A DNA stretch of 64,000 nucleotides from Bacillus sp. 165 (GTDB lineage Bacteria; Bacillota; Bacilli; Bacillales; Bacillaceae_G), in NCBI RefSeq assembly GCF_017742235.1, contig NZ_JAGHKQ010000001.1, forward strand, positions 310,001 through 374,000, read 5' to 3'. Below the pieces are notes generated by a model. It did no database searches. It was given only the letters and a program-made list of their open reading frames with translations, and was not told the DNA's origin. Shown here in pieces: positions 33,570 to 42,564 of this stretch. A program made the position numbers and the translations under genes. How positions within the stretch are numbered: the first letter of the stretch is position 1; each line of letters begins with the position of its first letter.

Positions 33570-35066
33570 GTGCACTCAACAATTCGAAATATTTTATTAT
33601 ACATACTGGTTGTTATCATTCCAACTATAAGTTTAAGTACATTGCTGCTCACCTATCATACATATACGATGAAGCAAGAGAATAAGGAACAAACAAAAGC
33701 AGTTGCCGATTTATATAGAGATTACTTAAATCGCTATATAGGAGAGGCTTCTTCAGGATTAGAAATGCTGGCGTTAGTAGTAAATACTACCCACAAAAAC
33801 AAGGAAGCAATAGAAAAAGTTCTAAAAAGCACCAATGAAAAAGATGCGCGGTTTTCCGGCTTTTATTATGCAAACGCAGACGGTATCCTTTTTTTGGGCT
33901 CGCATCCAATCATAAATCCGGTAAATATAGCAGATCGTCCCTACATACAAGAAGTATTGAACAAAAAGAAAACTACAGTATCTCCTGCTGTTATAGATAG
34001 AATTAATCATAATAAAGCTATTGCCATTGCCACTCCCGTCTTGTCTCCCTTTACCGAAGTGACAGGTATTCTAATTTCAAGCTTGCGCTTTAATTATATC
34101 TCTGACACTTTAAACAGGCTCGAACCCAAATATGACTTCGAAGTATCAGACAATACAGGAACTGTTTTTTTGCATAATAACGAGCATATCAAACATACAA
34201 CTGATAATGAAAAAATCACGCTTCCTGTTGATAAAGCTCAATGGCAAATAACCGTCTATTCTTTACCAATTAATAAATCCTCGCTTTATCCAAGTTTTTT
34301 TATTGAATTACTTGTGTCTTTGTTTTTAACAAATATCATTTTCTTACTCATTAAATATACGCTATTAAAGCAGCAAGCAAAACTAGAACGAAGACAAAAT
34401 GAAGTGCAAAAGCTTGAGTTGGTGGGGGCATTAGCAGCAAGTACTGCACATGAAATACGTAATCCTCTCACAGGAATAAAGGGACTTGTTACTTTATTAA
34501 GCGAAAAATATAATGCACCAGAAGATCAGTTTTATTTTACTGTAATTCAAAAAGAAATCGACAGAATTAATGAAATTGTGAGCGAATTTCTAATTCTTGG
34601 AAAGCCTACTGCTGTAAAACAACAAATCTACGATTTAAAAGACATTATTAAAGAAGTATCATTAATTATTCAATCTGAAGCTAATTTGCACGGGATTGAG
34701 CTTATAACCGTAATGGAGGATAAAGATATTCCGATCGATTGTTCCAAAGATCACATCAAACAGGTAATCTTGAATATCACTAAAAATGCATTTGAAGCCA
34801 TGAAACAAGGTCACACACTTACGATTGAAGTTGGTTCTCGAAATGAAAAAGCACAAATCCGCATTACCGATACAGGTGCAGGCATGCCTGATCAAATAAA
34901 GAAAAAAATATTCGACCCATTCTTTACCAGCAAAAAAACTGGAACTGGATTAGGGTTGGTTGTATGCAAACGTATTGTTGATATGTATAATGGTGAAGTT
35001 TCTATAATAAGTACAGAAGGAAAAGGAACTACGGTACATATTCTCCTGCCCCTTGCCAATATATAG
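33570..35066 (+). CDS. kinD: Sporulation-type sensor histidine kinase (KinD-like)
   Basis: 498 aa from a GTG that follows AAGGAG. One N-terminal membrane segment, an extracytoplasmic dCache-like sensor (residues 35-235; FYYANADGILFLGSH, NIADRPYIQEVL, AIAIATPVLS), a second segment around residue 250, then HisKA (LAASTAHEIRNPLTGIKGLV) and HATPase (NITKNAFEAMK, DTGAGMPDQI, GTGLGLVVCK). The layout and the mhqR neighbour match KinD of B. subtilis, which feeds the Spo0F-Spo0A phosphorelay. The signal is unknown. Confidence 0.82.
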   Translation: MHSTIRNILLYILVVIIPTISLSTLLLTYHTYTMKQENKEQTKAVADLYRDYLNRYIGEASSGLEMLALVVNTTHKNKEAIEKVLKSTNEKDARFSGFYYANADGILFLGSHPIINPVNIADRPYIQEVLNKKKTTVSPAVIDRINHNKAIAIATPVLSPFTEVTGILISSLRFNYISDTLNRLEPKYDFEVSDNTGTVFLHNNEHIKHTTDNEKITLPVDKAQWQITVYSLPINKSSLYPSFFIELLVSLFLTNIIFLLIKYTLLKQQAKLERRQNEVQKLELVGALAASTAHEIRNPLTGIKGLVTLLSEKYNAPEDQFYFTVIQKEIDRINEIVSEFLILGKPTAVKQQIYDLKDIIKEVSLIIQSEANLHGIELITVMEDKDIPIDCSKDHIKQVILNITKNAFEAMKQGHTLTIEVGSRNEKAQIRITDTGAGMPDQIKKKIFDPFFTSKKTGTGLGLVVCKRIVDMYNGEVSIISTEGKGTTVHILLPLANI

Positions 35067-35096
35067 CTCCCTGCCTGTCACAGATAGGGAGCTGTT
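35065..35096 (+). terminator. Hairpin after kinD
   Basis: AGCTCCCT pairs with AGGGAGCT directly at the kinD stop; no clear T-run follows. Confidence 0.5.
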
Positions 35097-35176
35097 ATGA
35101 AAACGGTTGCTCTCTAGTCTTGAATAATACATGGAACTAAAATGCTAATTTCCTATCCTGCGAAGCTCTCTTTACA

Positions 35177-35452
35177 TTAACGAAGTATGCTCGCCATAAG
35201 TAAAGCGAAAAAATTTTTTATCAGGGGCTGTGTTATTTTTCTATATGAAGATAACAATAAACAAGCTGCATTTTTTAATATATCTGCTACGAAAACCTTG
35301 TCCACTTTTTCTTTACAACGTTGATATTTTACTATTAAAACATCTAGCTCTTGACTAGCACGTATCGTTTCCATACTATCAAATCCATCCCTAAAAGCTG
35401 TTTCAATCATTTCTTCACGTTTATATTTAATCTCGAGCAATAGCTTGTCCAT
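35177..35452 (-). CDS. Spo0E-like aspartyl-phosphate phosphatase
   Basis: 91 aa from an ATG at 35452 that follows GGAGAAGGAAG; upstream in-frame starts have no RBS. The diagnostic SQELD motif is in ASQELDVLIVKYQ (residues 33-45), preceded by a helix LLLEIKYKREEMIETAF. Members remove phosphate from Spo0A~P and delay sporulation. Most are about 50-60 aa; here a 40-residue tail (LKNAACLLLSSYRKITQPL...) is added. It faces kinD, a possible opposing input. The 337-bp gap to 35789 shows no clear feature. Confidence 0.8.
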   Translation of the reverse strand: MDKLLLEIKYKREEMIETAFRDGFDSMETIRASQELDVLIVKYQRCKEKVDKVFVADILKNAACLLLSSYRKITQPLIKNFFALLMASILR

Positions 35453-35789
35453 GATATACTTCCTTCTCCAAATTAACATGCTTCTCCCCCTCACAAGCAA
35501 TGGCGCATTTCTCCAGTTTTATCCAAAATTCATCGCTATATGTTAGTAATTTACAAAATCTTAACCTCACTTTGAGAATTATTACAAATTATTCTATCTT
35601 TGTAAATACATTCGCAATAATAGACAAATTTTTTCTGTATTTTTTTCGTATTTGTCATATTATTCGCCAGTTCTGCTTTTTGAATGGAACTTATCCTTTC
35701 TCACTCGACATTCCATTCGGTTAAATTCGTCATTATTCGCAAAAACTAACAATAAATTTATATTTCATTGTTAAAAGGAGAGATTCATT

Positions 35790-36557
35790 ATGAAGCGGCT
35801 AATTCCCCTGCTCATTTTACTTTCATTTTGCTCATTCCCCTTAATACCCGCAAAAGCAGCATCCGGTCATCGAGTAGTCATTGTCATTGATGACTTTGGT
35901 AATAATATGAAAGGAACAAAGCAAATGTTATCATTGCCCATCCCTTTAACTGCTGCTGTGATGCCATTTTTGCCTTCTACTAAACAAGATGCAATATCGG
36001 CTCATAAGAAGGGCTATGAAGTAATCGTACATTTGCCTATGGAACCTTATCGAGGAAAAAAAAGCTGGCTTGGCCCTAATGCGATTACCACTGATTTAAG
36101 CGATAAAGAAATACGAAAACGTGTCACAGATGCAATTGAAGATGTCCCCTACGCGATTGGCATGAACAATCATATGGGATCAAAAGCCACGGCAGATGAA
36201 CGTATAATGCGTATTGTATTAACTATCTGTAAAGAACGCGGGTTATTTTACTTAGATAGCCGGACAAATTCTCAAAGTCTGGCATCTACAATAGGGAAAG
36301 AACTAGGTGTCCCTGTCATAGAAAATGAATTATTTTTTGATGACTTATATACCCATACTCACGTTACAAAGCAAGCAAATGTACTACTGCAAAAAATACA
36401 AACCGATCCTGTTCTCGTTGCTATTGGACATGTGGGACCACCGGGTGAAATAACATCCCGTGTGTTATCTTCCTATATTCCAAAAATAAAAGAAAAGGCT
36501 CATTTCGTTTTTCTATCCGAGTTAGCACCAGTGCAAACTCCTATTCCTATGCACTGA
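35790..36557 (+). CDS. Divergent polysaccharide deacetylase family protein
   Basis: 255 aa with a signal peptide (KRLIPLLILLSFCSFPLIPAKAA; cleavage probably after AKA). The divergent polysaccharide deacetylase (DUF610) pattern is clear: VVIVIDDFGNN (Asp pair, residues 29-39), TAAVMPFLPS, HLPMEPYRG, MNNHMGSKAT and FYLDSRTN. It is secreted or cell-wall located, with unknown substrate. RBS AAAGGAGAG. Confidence 0.88.
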   Translation: MKRLIPLLILLSFCSFPLIPAKAASGHRVVIVIDDFGNNMKGTKQMLSLPIPLTAAVMPFLPSTKQDAISAHKKGYEVIVHLPMEPYRGKKSWLGPNAITTDLSDKEIRKRVTDAIEDVPYAIGMNNHMGSKATADERIMRIVLTICKERGLFYLDSRTNSQSLASTIGKELGVPVIENELFFDDLYTHTHVTKQANVLLQKIQTDPVLVAIGHVGPPGEITSRVLSSYIPKIKEKAHFVFLSELAPVQTPIPMH

Positions 36558-36605
36558 AAATCAGCAACTCGTTTAGATGAACTTAGCAATAATTTCATCA
36601 AAAAT

Positions 36606-36636
36606 AAAGGAGAGGGTATCCCCTCTCCTTTTTCAT
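36606..36636. terminator. Bidirectional terminator
   Basis: AAAGGAGAGGG pairs with CCCTCTCCTTT around TATC, between convergent genes. Confidence 0.8.
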
Positions 36637-36643
36637 TCTGAAT

Positions 36644-37270
36644 TTAAATCCTATCTACACGGCTAACACGAAAATCTCTTTTCTCTATTTTGGCAACAAG
36701 CTTCTCTAATTCCACTTGACTTAATTCATCTGAAATATTCACGATGATTCTCCTCACATACTCATCACCGTTATCAAGTGTTAACAACCCGCCTATATTG
36801 TAGTTTTTTAAGACTGTTCCCAGCTCTTTAATCGTACCTTTATTGTCATGTGTCGCTAGTGTTAGCGTGTATCCTCCTATCTTCATTCCAAATGAATCTT
36901 CAATTACATCAAAAACATTGGAATGTGTCAAAATCCCTACAAAGTGATGGGAATCATTTAATACCGCTAAAAACGGCAAGCGTCTAATTGTGTAAAATGC
37001 CCGAAAGAAGGAATCTCTTTCAAATACATAGGCATGACCATCTTCTACAATACTTGTTACATTGTCTTCTTTCTTTCCATTTTTTTCATATAAATATTCT
37101 AAAATATCAACTTTATATACCAAACCCGCAAATGTTACTTTGTCTTTTAATAATACAGGGATACAACGGTATCCACTTTCTTTCATTTTTTGAGCCGCTT
37201 CTCCAATAGACTCTGTTTCAAGGCAATATACAACGTCCGTTCTAGGAACAAAATGGTATTTAACTCGCAA
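36644..37270 (-). CDS. CBS-pair protein with C-terminal ACT-like domain
   Basis: 208 aa from a TTG that follows GAGGGGGAG. Two CBS motifs are seen (IGEAAQKMKESGYRCIPVL, then FYTIRRLPFLAVLND and FVGILTHSNVFDVI). A C-terminal ACT-like region has LTLATHDNKGTIKELGTVL and IIVNISDELSQ. CBS pairs bind adenine nucleotides and in Bacillus sometimes c-di-AMP, so this is probably a nucleotide or metabolite sensor. No partner is evident. The gap to 37452 shows no feature. Confidence 0.82.
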   Translation of the reverse strand: MRVKYHFVPRTDVVYCLETESIGEAAQKMKESGYRCIPVLLKDKVTFAGLVYKVDILEYLYEKNGKKEDNVTSIVEDGHAYVFERDSFFRAFYTIRRLPFLAVLNDSHHFVGILTHSNVFDVIEDSFGMKIGGYTLTLATHDNKGTIKELGTVLKNYNIGGLLTLDNGDEYVRRIIVNISDELSQVELEKLVAKIEKRDFRVSRVDRI

Positions 37271-37452
37271 AATACGCTCCCCCTCATCTGAGTGATATGC
37301 AACTTATATATAGTAGCGAGGAGCCTCTTTTATGAAACAAAATGTTAAATTTAATAATTATATTAATAAAAGCGCTTACAAATTAAAAAGTGCCTATAAT
37401 TTTTTAATAAAGAAACACCCTTGGAGCCCTTGCCCCACTGAGTGCTTCTTTA

Positions 37453-38082
37453 TTAAATAACAGAGCTCTTTGTGCCTTTAATCATGAGAAGCTTCACATG
37501 ATAATCCATAACAAATTCCAACCCTTCAAGCCATTTTTTCGTTTCTTGTGGAGTTTTCCCCCATACTACAATCCCTTGATTACGAATAAGCACAGCGCCT
37601 TGCTCTTCTTTAAAGCATGGCATATCTTCATCTAATAAGAAAGTAAGATTCTCTTCATTTGCAATGATTGGTATTGTTAAACGTCCATTTCCCTCTTTTC
37701 CAAATACACGCACAACATTATTATACTCAAACATTACTTCTCCTTGCTCTCGATATAAGTCAGCTATAAGCTGATTATTTACTGTACTGATATGCAGAAC
37801 GCTTCCTGCTTTAGTTTTTTTATAGATTTCAGCATGAAGAGGAGCTTCTGAAGAAGGCTGTAACCCCGTCATAAATACAGGTTCGCACATGCTATTTACA
37901 ACTACAAAATCATCCTCACAATGCTGGCGTTTATCTTTCCCATCCACATTTATAAAAAAAGTTAATGGATCCTGAGATATTCTCATTGATAAACTTCCAC
38001 ATGTCCCATAAAACCAATCCCTTGCAGCTAAATCTGCCTTTACCCTACGTAATTCCTTCCACTTATTAACAAAAAATATCAT
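37453..38082 (-). CDS. MtnB-like class II aldolase-fold protein lacking zinc ligands
   Basis: 209 aa. Collinear with methylthioribulose-1-phosphate dehydratase MtnB of Bacillus (ARDWFYGTCGSLS, GLQPSSEAPLHAEIYKKT, AVLIRNQGIVVWGKT). MtnB binds zinc through the two His of HxH and the His of RNHG. Here HxH reads LHIST, so the second His is Ser, and RNHG reads RNQG, so the third ligand is Gln. Dehydratase activity is therefore unlikely. It is divergent from a MtnU-like gene that has also lost its nucleophile. RBS GGGGGTGA precedes the ATG. The 328-bp gap to 38410 shows no SAM riboswitch. Confidence 0.8.
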   Translation of the reverse strand: MIFFVNKWKELRRVKADLAARDWFYGTCGSLSMRISQDPLTFFINVDGKDKRQHCEDDFVVVNSMCEPVFMTGLQPSSEAPLHAEIYKKTKAGSVLHISTVNNQLIADLYREQGEVMFEYNNVVRVFGKEGNGRLTIPIIANEENLTFLLDEDMPCFKEEQGAVLIRNQGIVVWGKTPQETKKWLEGLEFVMDYHVKLLMIKGTKSSVI

Positions 38083-38410
38083 TCATTTCACCCCCGCGCA
38101 AATTTTCATTCTCATTCATTTACATCCATTTGTTATCTATAAACGTTTCGTTCGCCGTTTCCTGGTTTCACGAATTACAATTATATGGTTATTTATTATA
38201 TGTTCTGCTTCTTTTTAAGTTTTTTGATAATTCTTAAAATTTAATTGAATTATCACATGATATCGATTTTTTGTCAATAACTTTTCTATATATAAAGACA
38301 ATCCATTTATACAAACTTTTTTATAATGTATCAGCGTGTATTGACATATATTCTTATAATAAATCGTTTCTTTACGAGAGAATCACTATGAGAGACAGGT
38401 GTGTAAATGA

Positions 38411-39250
38411 ATGAAGCTTACAGTTTCTTGTATACAAATGGATATCGTTTCTGGAGAGACTGGTAGAAATATAGCAAGGGCTGAATTACTCATGGATGAA
38501 GCTATGCAGCATCATCCTGACGTTCTTGTTTTGCCTGAACTTTGGACTACAGGACATACTTATAAAAACATTTTACAAATTGCAGAACCTGAAGCCGCTC
38601 AAAATTTTATGCAATCTTTCGCTAAACATCATGTAGTAAATATAGTTGGAGGATCACTCTTAAATAAACAGCATCACAAGACTAGAAATACAGCTTTTAT
38701 CTATTCAAAAACAGGAACTTTAATCACCCAATACAGTAAAGTACATTTGTTTCAGCGCTCAGCAGAGCATTTATATTTTCAAGGCGGTGAAGAAACCGGA
38801 TTGTTTCATATCGAAGGACGAAAAGCAGCTATTTTCATTTCATATGACATTCGTTTTCCTGAATGGATGTTTTTACACTCTTTACATGGAGCAGAAATTG
38901 TATTTGTCGTTGCACAATGGCCGAAAATCCGTCTTCATCATTGGCGTTCTCTGTTAATTAGCCGAGCAATAGAAAATCAATGCTATATCGTTGCTTGTAA
39001 TCGTTGCGGTCAAGATGACAAACATATATACGCTGGTCATTCCCTCATCATAAATCCATGGGGAGAGATTATCGCTGAAGGAACAGAAAACGAAGGAGTG
39101 GTATCTGCTGAAATTGATACTGCTTTAGTCAAGGCTGTTCGCAGATTTATTCCCGTTTGGCAAGACCGACGACTGGATTTATATATACGCGAAAAAAATA
39201 AAGAATATAAAAATATATACCCTGAAAAAAAAGAAAAGCCTGAAATTTAA
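38411..39250 (+). CDS. MtnU-like carbon-nitrogen hydrolase homologue with Cys-to-Ser at the nucleophile
   Basis: 279 aa. Collinear with MtnU (YkrU), the omega-amidase-like nitrilase of methionine salvage. The Glu (VLPELWTTGH, near residue 42) and Lys (YSKVHLFQ) of the catalytic triad are kept. The Cys that should precede YDIRFPEW is Ser (FISYDIRFPEW, codon TCA). Other motifs are intact (SRAIENQCYIVACN, AGHSLIINPWG), so the fold is conserved while amidase activity is doubtful. The terminator overlaps the stop. Confidence 0.83.
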   Translation: MKLTVSCIQMDIVSGETGRNIARAELLMDEAMQHHPDVLVLPELWTTGHTYKNILQIAEPEAAQNFMQSFAKHHVVNIVGGSLLNKQHHKTRNTAFIYSKTGTLITQYSKVHLFQRSAEHLYFQGGEETGLFHIEGRKAAIFISYDIRFPEWMFLHSLHGAEIVFVVAQWPKIRLHHWRSLLISRAIENQCYIVACNRCGQDDKHIYAGHSLIINPWGEIIAEGTENEGVVSAEIDTALVKAVRRFIPVWQDRRLDLYIREKNKEYKNIYPEKKEKPEI

Positions 39251-39263
39251 AAGGCTTTTTTCT
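39233..39263. terminator. Bidirectional terminator between convergent genes
   Basis: AAAAGCCT pairs with AGGCTTTT around a 10-base loop that contains both stop codons; T-runs on both strands. Confidence 0.75.
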
Positions 39264-39369
39264 TTTCCACTTTATTTAATATAGCTTCTTTTTCTTCATT
39301 ATTTATCACCTGTAACTTACATAGCAGCTGGGTGTAAAATGTAAGTTTAATTTGTGTTCGTTTGTTCAT
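39247..39369 (-). CDS. Possible small protein convergent with the MtnU-like gene
   Basis: 40 aa (MNKRTQIKLTFYTQLLCKL...ILNKVEKKKAF), helical and basic, preceded by GAAAGGG. Its 3' end overlaps the last four bases of the MtnU-like gene and lies within the shared terminator. No family recognised. It may be a real small gene, since it fills the only free space before the terminator. The rest of the gap to 39572 shows nothing. Confidence 0.45.
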   Translation of the reverse strand: MNKRTQIKLTFYTQLLCKLQVINNEEKEAILNKVEKKKAF

Positions 39370-39572
39370 TCTTTGTCCCTTTCTTTCCTTAAACCAACTT
39401 TTTTTATCTTAGTAAATACTATGTTGTAAGTTCAATTATGTGACCTGCCACAAGGAAATGATTGTTTCCCAATTTTTACATTTACTTAACGAAGTATGTA
39501 CATGCTATAAAACTGTCAAAAATATGATAAGATAATATGCAGTGTGAAAAAAAGAAAAGTTGAGGGATTTTT

Positions 39573-41345
39573 ATGAACGTAGTCATCAGTACATTAAATG
39601 CTAAGTATATCCATACAAACTTGGCTATTCGTTATATAAAGGCTTATGCAGCTCCCGAATTTAACCTTGAAATGGCCGAATATACCATTAAAGATCCGGC
39701 TATGAACATCGTGACAGATTTACATCGCCGAAAACCTGATGTTATCGGTTTCAGCTGCTATATTTGGAATATCGAAGAAACGATACAAGTTATTAAGATG
39801 CTGAAAAAAATTAATCCGGACATTATCATTTTTGTGGGGGGACCGGAAGTCAGTTATGATGTAAAAGAATGGCTTGAGCGTGTGTCTGAAATCGATTTTA
39901 TTATCATTGGAGAAGGTGAAAAAGCCGTCAAACAACTTCTTTTTGAAATTGAAGGCGAAAAAAATTACGAAGAACTCAATGGAATTGGATTTGTAAAAGA
40001 AGATGGAACATATATCATTAAACCGCAGCGTGAAAAATTACATTTAAGTGAACTTCCATCACCTTATCGCTTTGAGGAAGACATACCACACCTTGGTAAA
40101 CGAATTACTTATATTGAAACAAGCCGTGGTTGTCCATTTAGCTGTCAATTTTGCTTATCTTCTATCGAAGTAGGAGTTCGCTACTTTGATAGAGAACGAA
40201 TCAAAGAAGATATTCGTTATTTAATGGCAAACGGTGCACGCATTATTAAATTTGTAGACCGCACATTTAACATAAGCCGTAGCTATGCTATGGAAATGTT
40301 TCAATTTTTAATTGATGAGCACGTACCTGGAACGGTATTCCAATTTGAAATTACAGCAGATATTATGCGTCCGGAGGTTATTGATTTTCTAAATAACGAG
40401 GCTCCTTCGGGGTTGTTCCGTTTTGAAATTGGCGTGCAATCTACCAACGACCGAACAAATGACCTTGTTATGAGAAGACAAAATTTCCAAAAATTAACTC
40501 GTACAGTTACGATGGTTAAGGAAGGGAAGAAAATCGACCAGCATCTAGATTTGATTGCAGGGCTTCCTGAAGAAGATTATCATTCCTTTAAAAAGACATT
40601 TAATGAGGTTTTTGCTCTTCGTCCTGAAGAGCTTCAGCTTGGATTTTTAAAAATGCTTAGAGGAACAGGTCTTCGTATACGCGCCAACGATCACAACTAC
40701 GTGTATATGGATCATGCTCCATACGAAATACTCGGCAATAATATCTTATCCTTTGACGATATCATCCGTATTAAACAGGTAGAAGACGTTCTTGAAAAAT
40801 ATTGGAATGATCATCGCATGGATTACACAATTGAATACTTAGTATCGCAGGTATTTAAAACACCATTTGATTTCTTCCAAGACTTTGGAACATACTGGGA
40901 TGAACAAGGCTGGATTCGCATCGGTCATCAGCTAGAAGATTTATTTAAACGCTTATACAGCTTTTTAAAACACAAAGAGGTAGCCAATCTTCATATTATT
41001 GAAGGGTTAATGAAAATCGATTACTTGAAGAACCACAAACATCGACCGCGCAAGCCATGGTGGGAAGATCGGACAACAAAAGATGTTCGTTCCCCCTACT
41101 ATCAAGAAATTATTGAAAAGCCAAGCTTGCTTGGAACAGCATTTGAAGAGTTGCAATTACAAGAAAAAGACATTTACAAGCATACCATTTTGGAATTCTT
41201 GCCATTCGACTTTACAGCTTATATTGAAAATGGAGCCATTGTGGAAAGACAATCTGCTCTCGTAGCATATTTTGATCCAAAATCACTGCAATGCCGCCTC
41301 TATACCGCACCAATAGAATATTTTAGTGAGGTTTCCTCCTTATAA
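39573..41345 (+). CDS. B12-binding-type radical SAM protein (DUF4080)
   Basis: 590 aa. A cobalamin-binding-like Rossmann domain comes first (DVIGFSCYIWNIEETIQVI; FVGGPEVSYD; IGEGEKAV; residues 1-140). A radical SAM barrel follows with RGCPFSCQFCLSS (CxxxCxxC, near residue 188) and VQSTNDRTN. The C-terminal DUF4080 region has KPWWEDRTTKD. Enzymes of this class carry out methylation or rearrangement; the substrate is not known. RBS GAGGGATT. Confidence 0.88.
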   Translation: MNVVISTLNAKYIHTNLAIRYIKAYAAPEFNLEMAEYTIKDPAMNIVTDLHRRKPDVIGFSCYIWNIEETIQVIKMLKKINPDIIIFVGGPEVSYDVKEWLERVSEIDFIIIGEGEKAVKQLLFEIEGEKNYEELNGIGFVKEDGTYIIKPQREKLHLSELPSPYRFEEDIPHLGKRITYIETSRGCPFSCQFCLSSIEVGVRYFDRERIKEDIRYLMANGARIIKFVDRTFNISRSYAMEMFQFLIDEHVPGTVFQFEITADIMRPEVIDFLNNEAPSGLFRFEIGVQSTNDRTNDLVMRRQNFQKLTRTVTMVKEGKKIDQHLDLIAGLPEEDYHSFKKTFNEVFALRPEELQLGFLKMLRGTGLRIRANDHNYVYMDHAPYEILGNNILSFDDIIRIKQVEDVLEKYWNDHRMDYTIEYLVSQVFKTPFDFFQDFGTYWDEQGWIRIGHQLEDLFKRLYSFLKHKEVANLHIIEGLMKIDYLKNHKHRPRKPWWEDRTTKDVRSPYYQEIIEKPSLLGTAFEELQLQEKDIYKHTILEFLPFDFTAYIENGAIVERQSALVAYFDPKSLQCRLYTAPIEYFSEVSSL

Positions 41346-41370
41346 CCTGCCAATTAGGCAGGTTATTTGT
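41342..41370 (+). terminator. Terminator of the radical SAM gene
   Basis: ATAACCTGCC pairs with GGCAGGTTAT around AATTA and overlaps the stop codon. Confidence 0.8.
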
Positions 41371-41409
41371 TCTTCTCCCCCCTACCTATTCATACATTAT
41401 GAAAAAGGG

Positions 41410-41640
41410 GTGAGGAACATAAGCATATCAGAACGAAAATCATTTGGACTGGCACTGCTCATTTGGTTCTTTTTAGGAGGAATTGGAGGGCATAGAATTT
41501 ATGTAAAAGAACGCATCAGTGTAATTCTTTGGTACTGGCTTATTTTTATGATTACATTCGGTCTTATTTGGATTATAGATGTGTTTTTAATAAAAACCTG
41601 GGTAGATGAAGCTAATCATAAGTACAAAACGAATTATTAA
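41410..41640 (+). CDS. TM2 domain-containing small membrane protein
   Basis: About 76 aa with two membrane segments: FGLALLIWFFLGGIGGHRIY (TM2 signature with GxGGHRxY) and VILWYWLIFMITFGLIWIID. The GTG at 41410 has no usable spacing to an RBS. GGGGTGAGG lies 3-9 bases before two ATA codons (41419 and 41425), so the true start could be an ATA. Function unknown; TM2 proteins are common in Firmicutes. Confidence 0.75.
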   Translation: MRNISISERKSFGLALLIWFFLGGIGGHRIYVKERISVILWYWLIFMITFGLIWIIDVFLIKTWVDEANHKYKTNY

Positions 41641-41669
41641 AAGACGGGTGCCAACTACCCGTCTTTTTT
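41640..41669 (+). terminator. Terminator of the TM2 gene
   Basis: AAAGACGGGT pairs with ACCCGTCTTT, then T residues. Confidence 0.8.
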
Positions 41670-41815
41670 AAAGAATTAGTATACATATCTGGAGTATCCT
41701 TCTAGCTGTCATAGACCGCTTCATATTCTTGAATGGATTCTTCCGAACCATATCCATCTCTTTACTCATAAACATCACTCTTTTATTACTGGAGAACTCG
41801 TTAAGTTATAATTGC

Positions 41816-41856
41816 ATAAAGAAGGAGACGTTCCTAGGAACCGTCTCCTTCTTTAT
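41816..41856 (-). terminator. Terminator of the 51-aa gene
   Basis: ATAAAGAAGGAGACG and its complement form a 15-bp perfect stem 14 bp after the stop on the minus strand. Confidence 0.75.
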
Positions 41857-41869
41857 AGAACAAAGTAAT

Positions 41870-42025
41870 TTAACTGTTTTGCTTACCTTTTTTGGAGTTT
41901 CGATTTGCATACTTTGCAGTGCTTTCATTCTCATATTCCATCGCAAATTCTGCATCTGGCAAGCTTTCTGTTGGTGTCTTATTATTATTGGCAGCAGCAT
42001 TATAATGTACTTTTCGTTTTGTCAT
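41870..42025 (-). CDS. Small protein, possibly spore-associated
   Basis: 51 aa (MTKRKVHYNAAANNNKTPTE, then SLPDAEFAMEYENESTAKYA, ending in a KKGKQNS tail). An RBS (GTGAGGGA) and a strong terminator frame it. The DAEFA...N segment and Asn/Lys-rich ends recall gamma-type small acid-soluble spore proteins, but the match is weak. Confidence 0.6.
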   Translation of the reverse strand: MTKRKVHYNAAANNNKTPTESLPDAEFAMEYENESTAKYANRNSKKGKQNS

Positions 42026-42174
42026 AAAAATCCCTCACAAAAGTAAGTATAGTGAGTATATGCTCACATTAGTAGTATGAAACGAATACGAAAAACAATG
42101 AATGGAAAATATTGCGGACATATGCTGGACAACAAGCGGTCAAACTAATCAAAATGAGCAAAGAGGGTGACAGC

Positions 42175-42516
42175 ATGAAAAACAGCAAACAAAACAACAT
42201 CAACTCTCCTATCCTTGATGAAACACTTCCGCACCAAGCACATTTTCCTTCATTCAAAGGAACAGAAATGAAAATGCAGGAGCCATTTATCAATGCACAC
42301 GGAGTTATTATTGGTGACAGTCAATATAATTCTCCCGATTCTCCACTTAATAATTGGAGCGATGAAATCGATCCTGCCACCATGGCAGGAGATGAATGGA
42401 TTCATCCCACGAACGACATCGGATGGACCACTCCAGAAAATCAAGAGCTCTTAGAAGAAAAAAAAGAGACACACAGTAAAACTTTCATGCACCCCCAATA
42501 TGGCATAAACGATTAA
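42175..42516 (+). CDS. DUF3905 family protein
   Basis: 113 aa from the ATG at 42175, chosen for GAGGGTGA upstream. The motif VIIGDSQYNSPDSPLNNWS, then MAGDEWIHPTNDIGWTTPE, is that of DUF3905, a family found in Bacillus spore formers. No signal peptide or membrane segment. Function unknown. Confidence 0.8.
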   Translation: MKNSKQNNINSPILDETLPHQAHFPSFKGTEMKMQEPFINAHGVIIGDSQYNSPDSPLNNWSDEIDPATMAGDEWIHPTNDIGWTTPENQELLEEKKETHSKTFMHPQYGIND

Positions 42517-42559
42517 AATCCGACGAAAAAGTGTACATCAGCACTTTTTCGTCGGATTT
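42516..42559. terminator. Long bidirectional terminator
   Basis: An 18-bp perfect stem (starting AAATCCGACG) with an 8-base loop lies between the convergent DUF3905 and Ktr genes. Confidence 0.85.
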
Positions 42560-42564
42560 CCCTT

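Noticed and set aside
38083-38410. SAM riboswitch ahead of the methionine-salvage-like genes
   Set aside because: No S-box stem or conserved core is seen in the gap.
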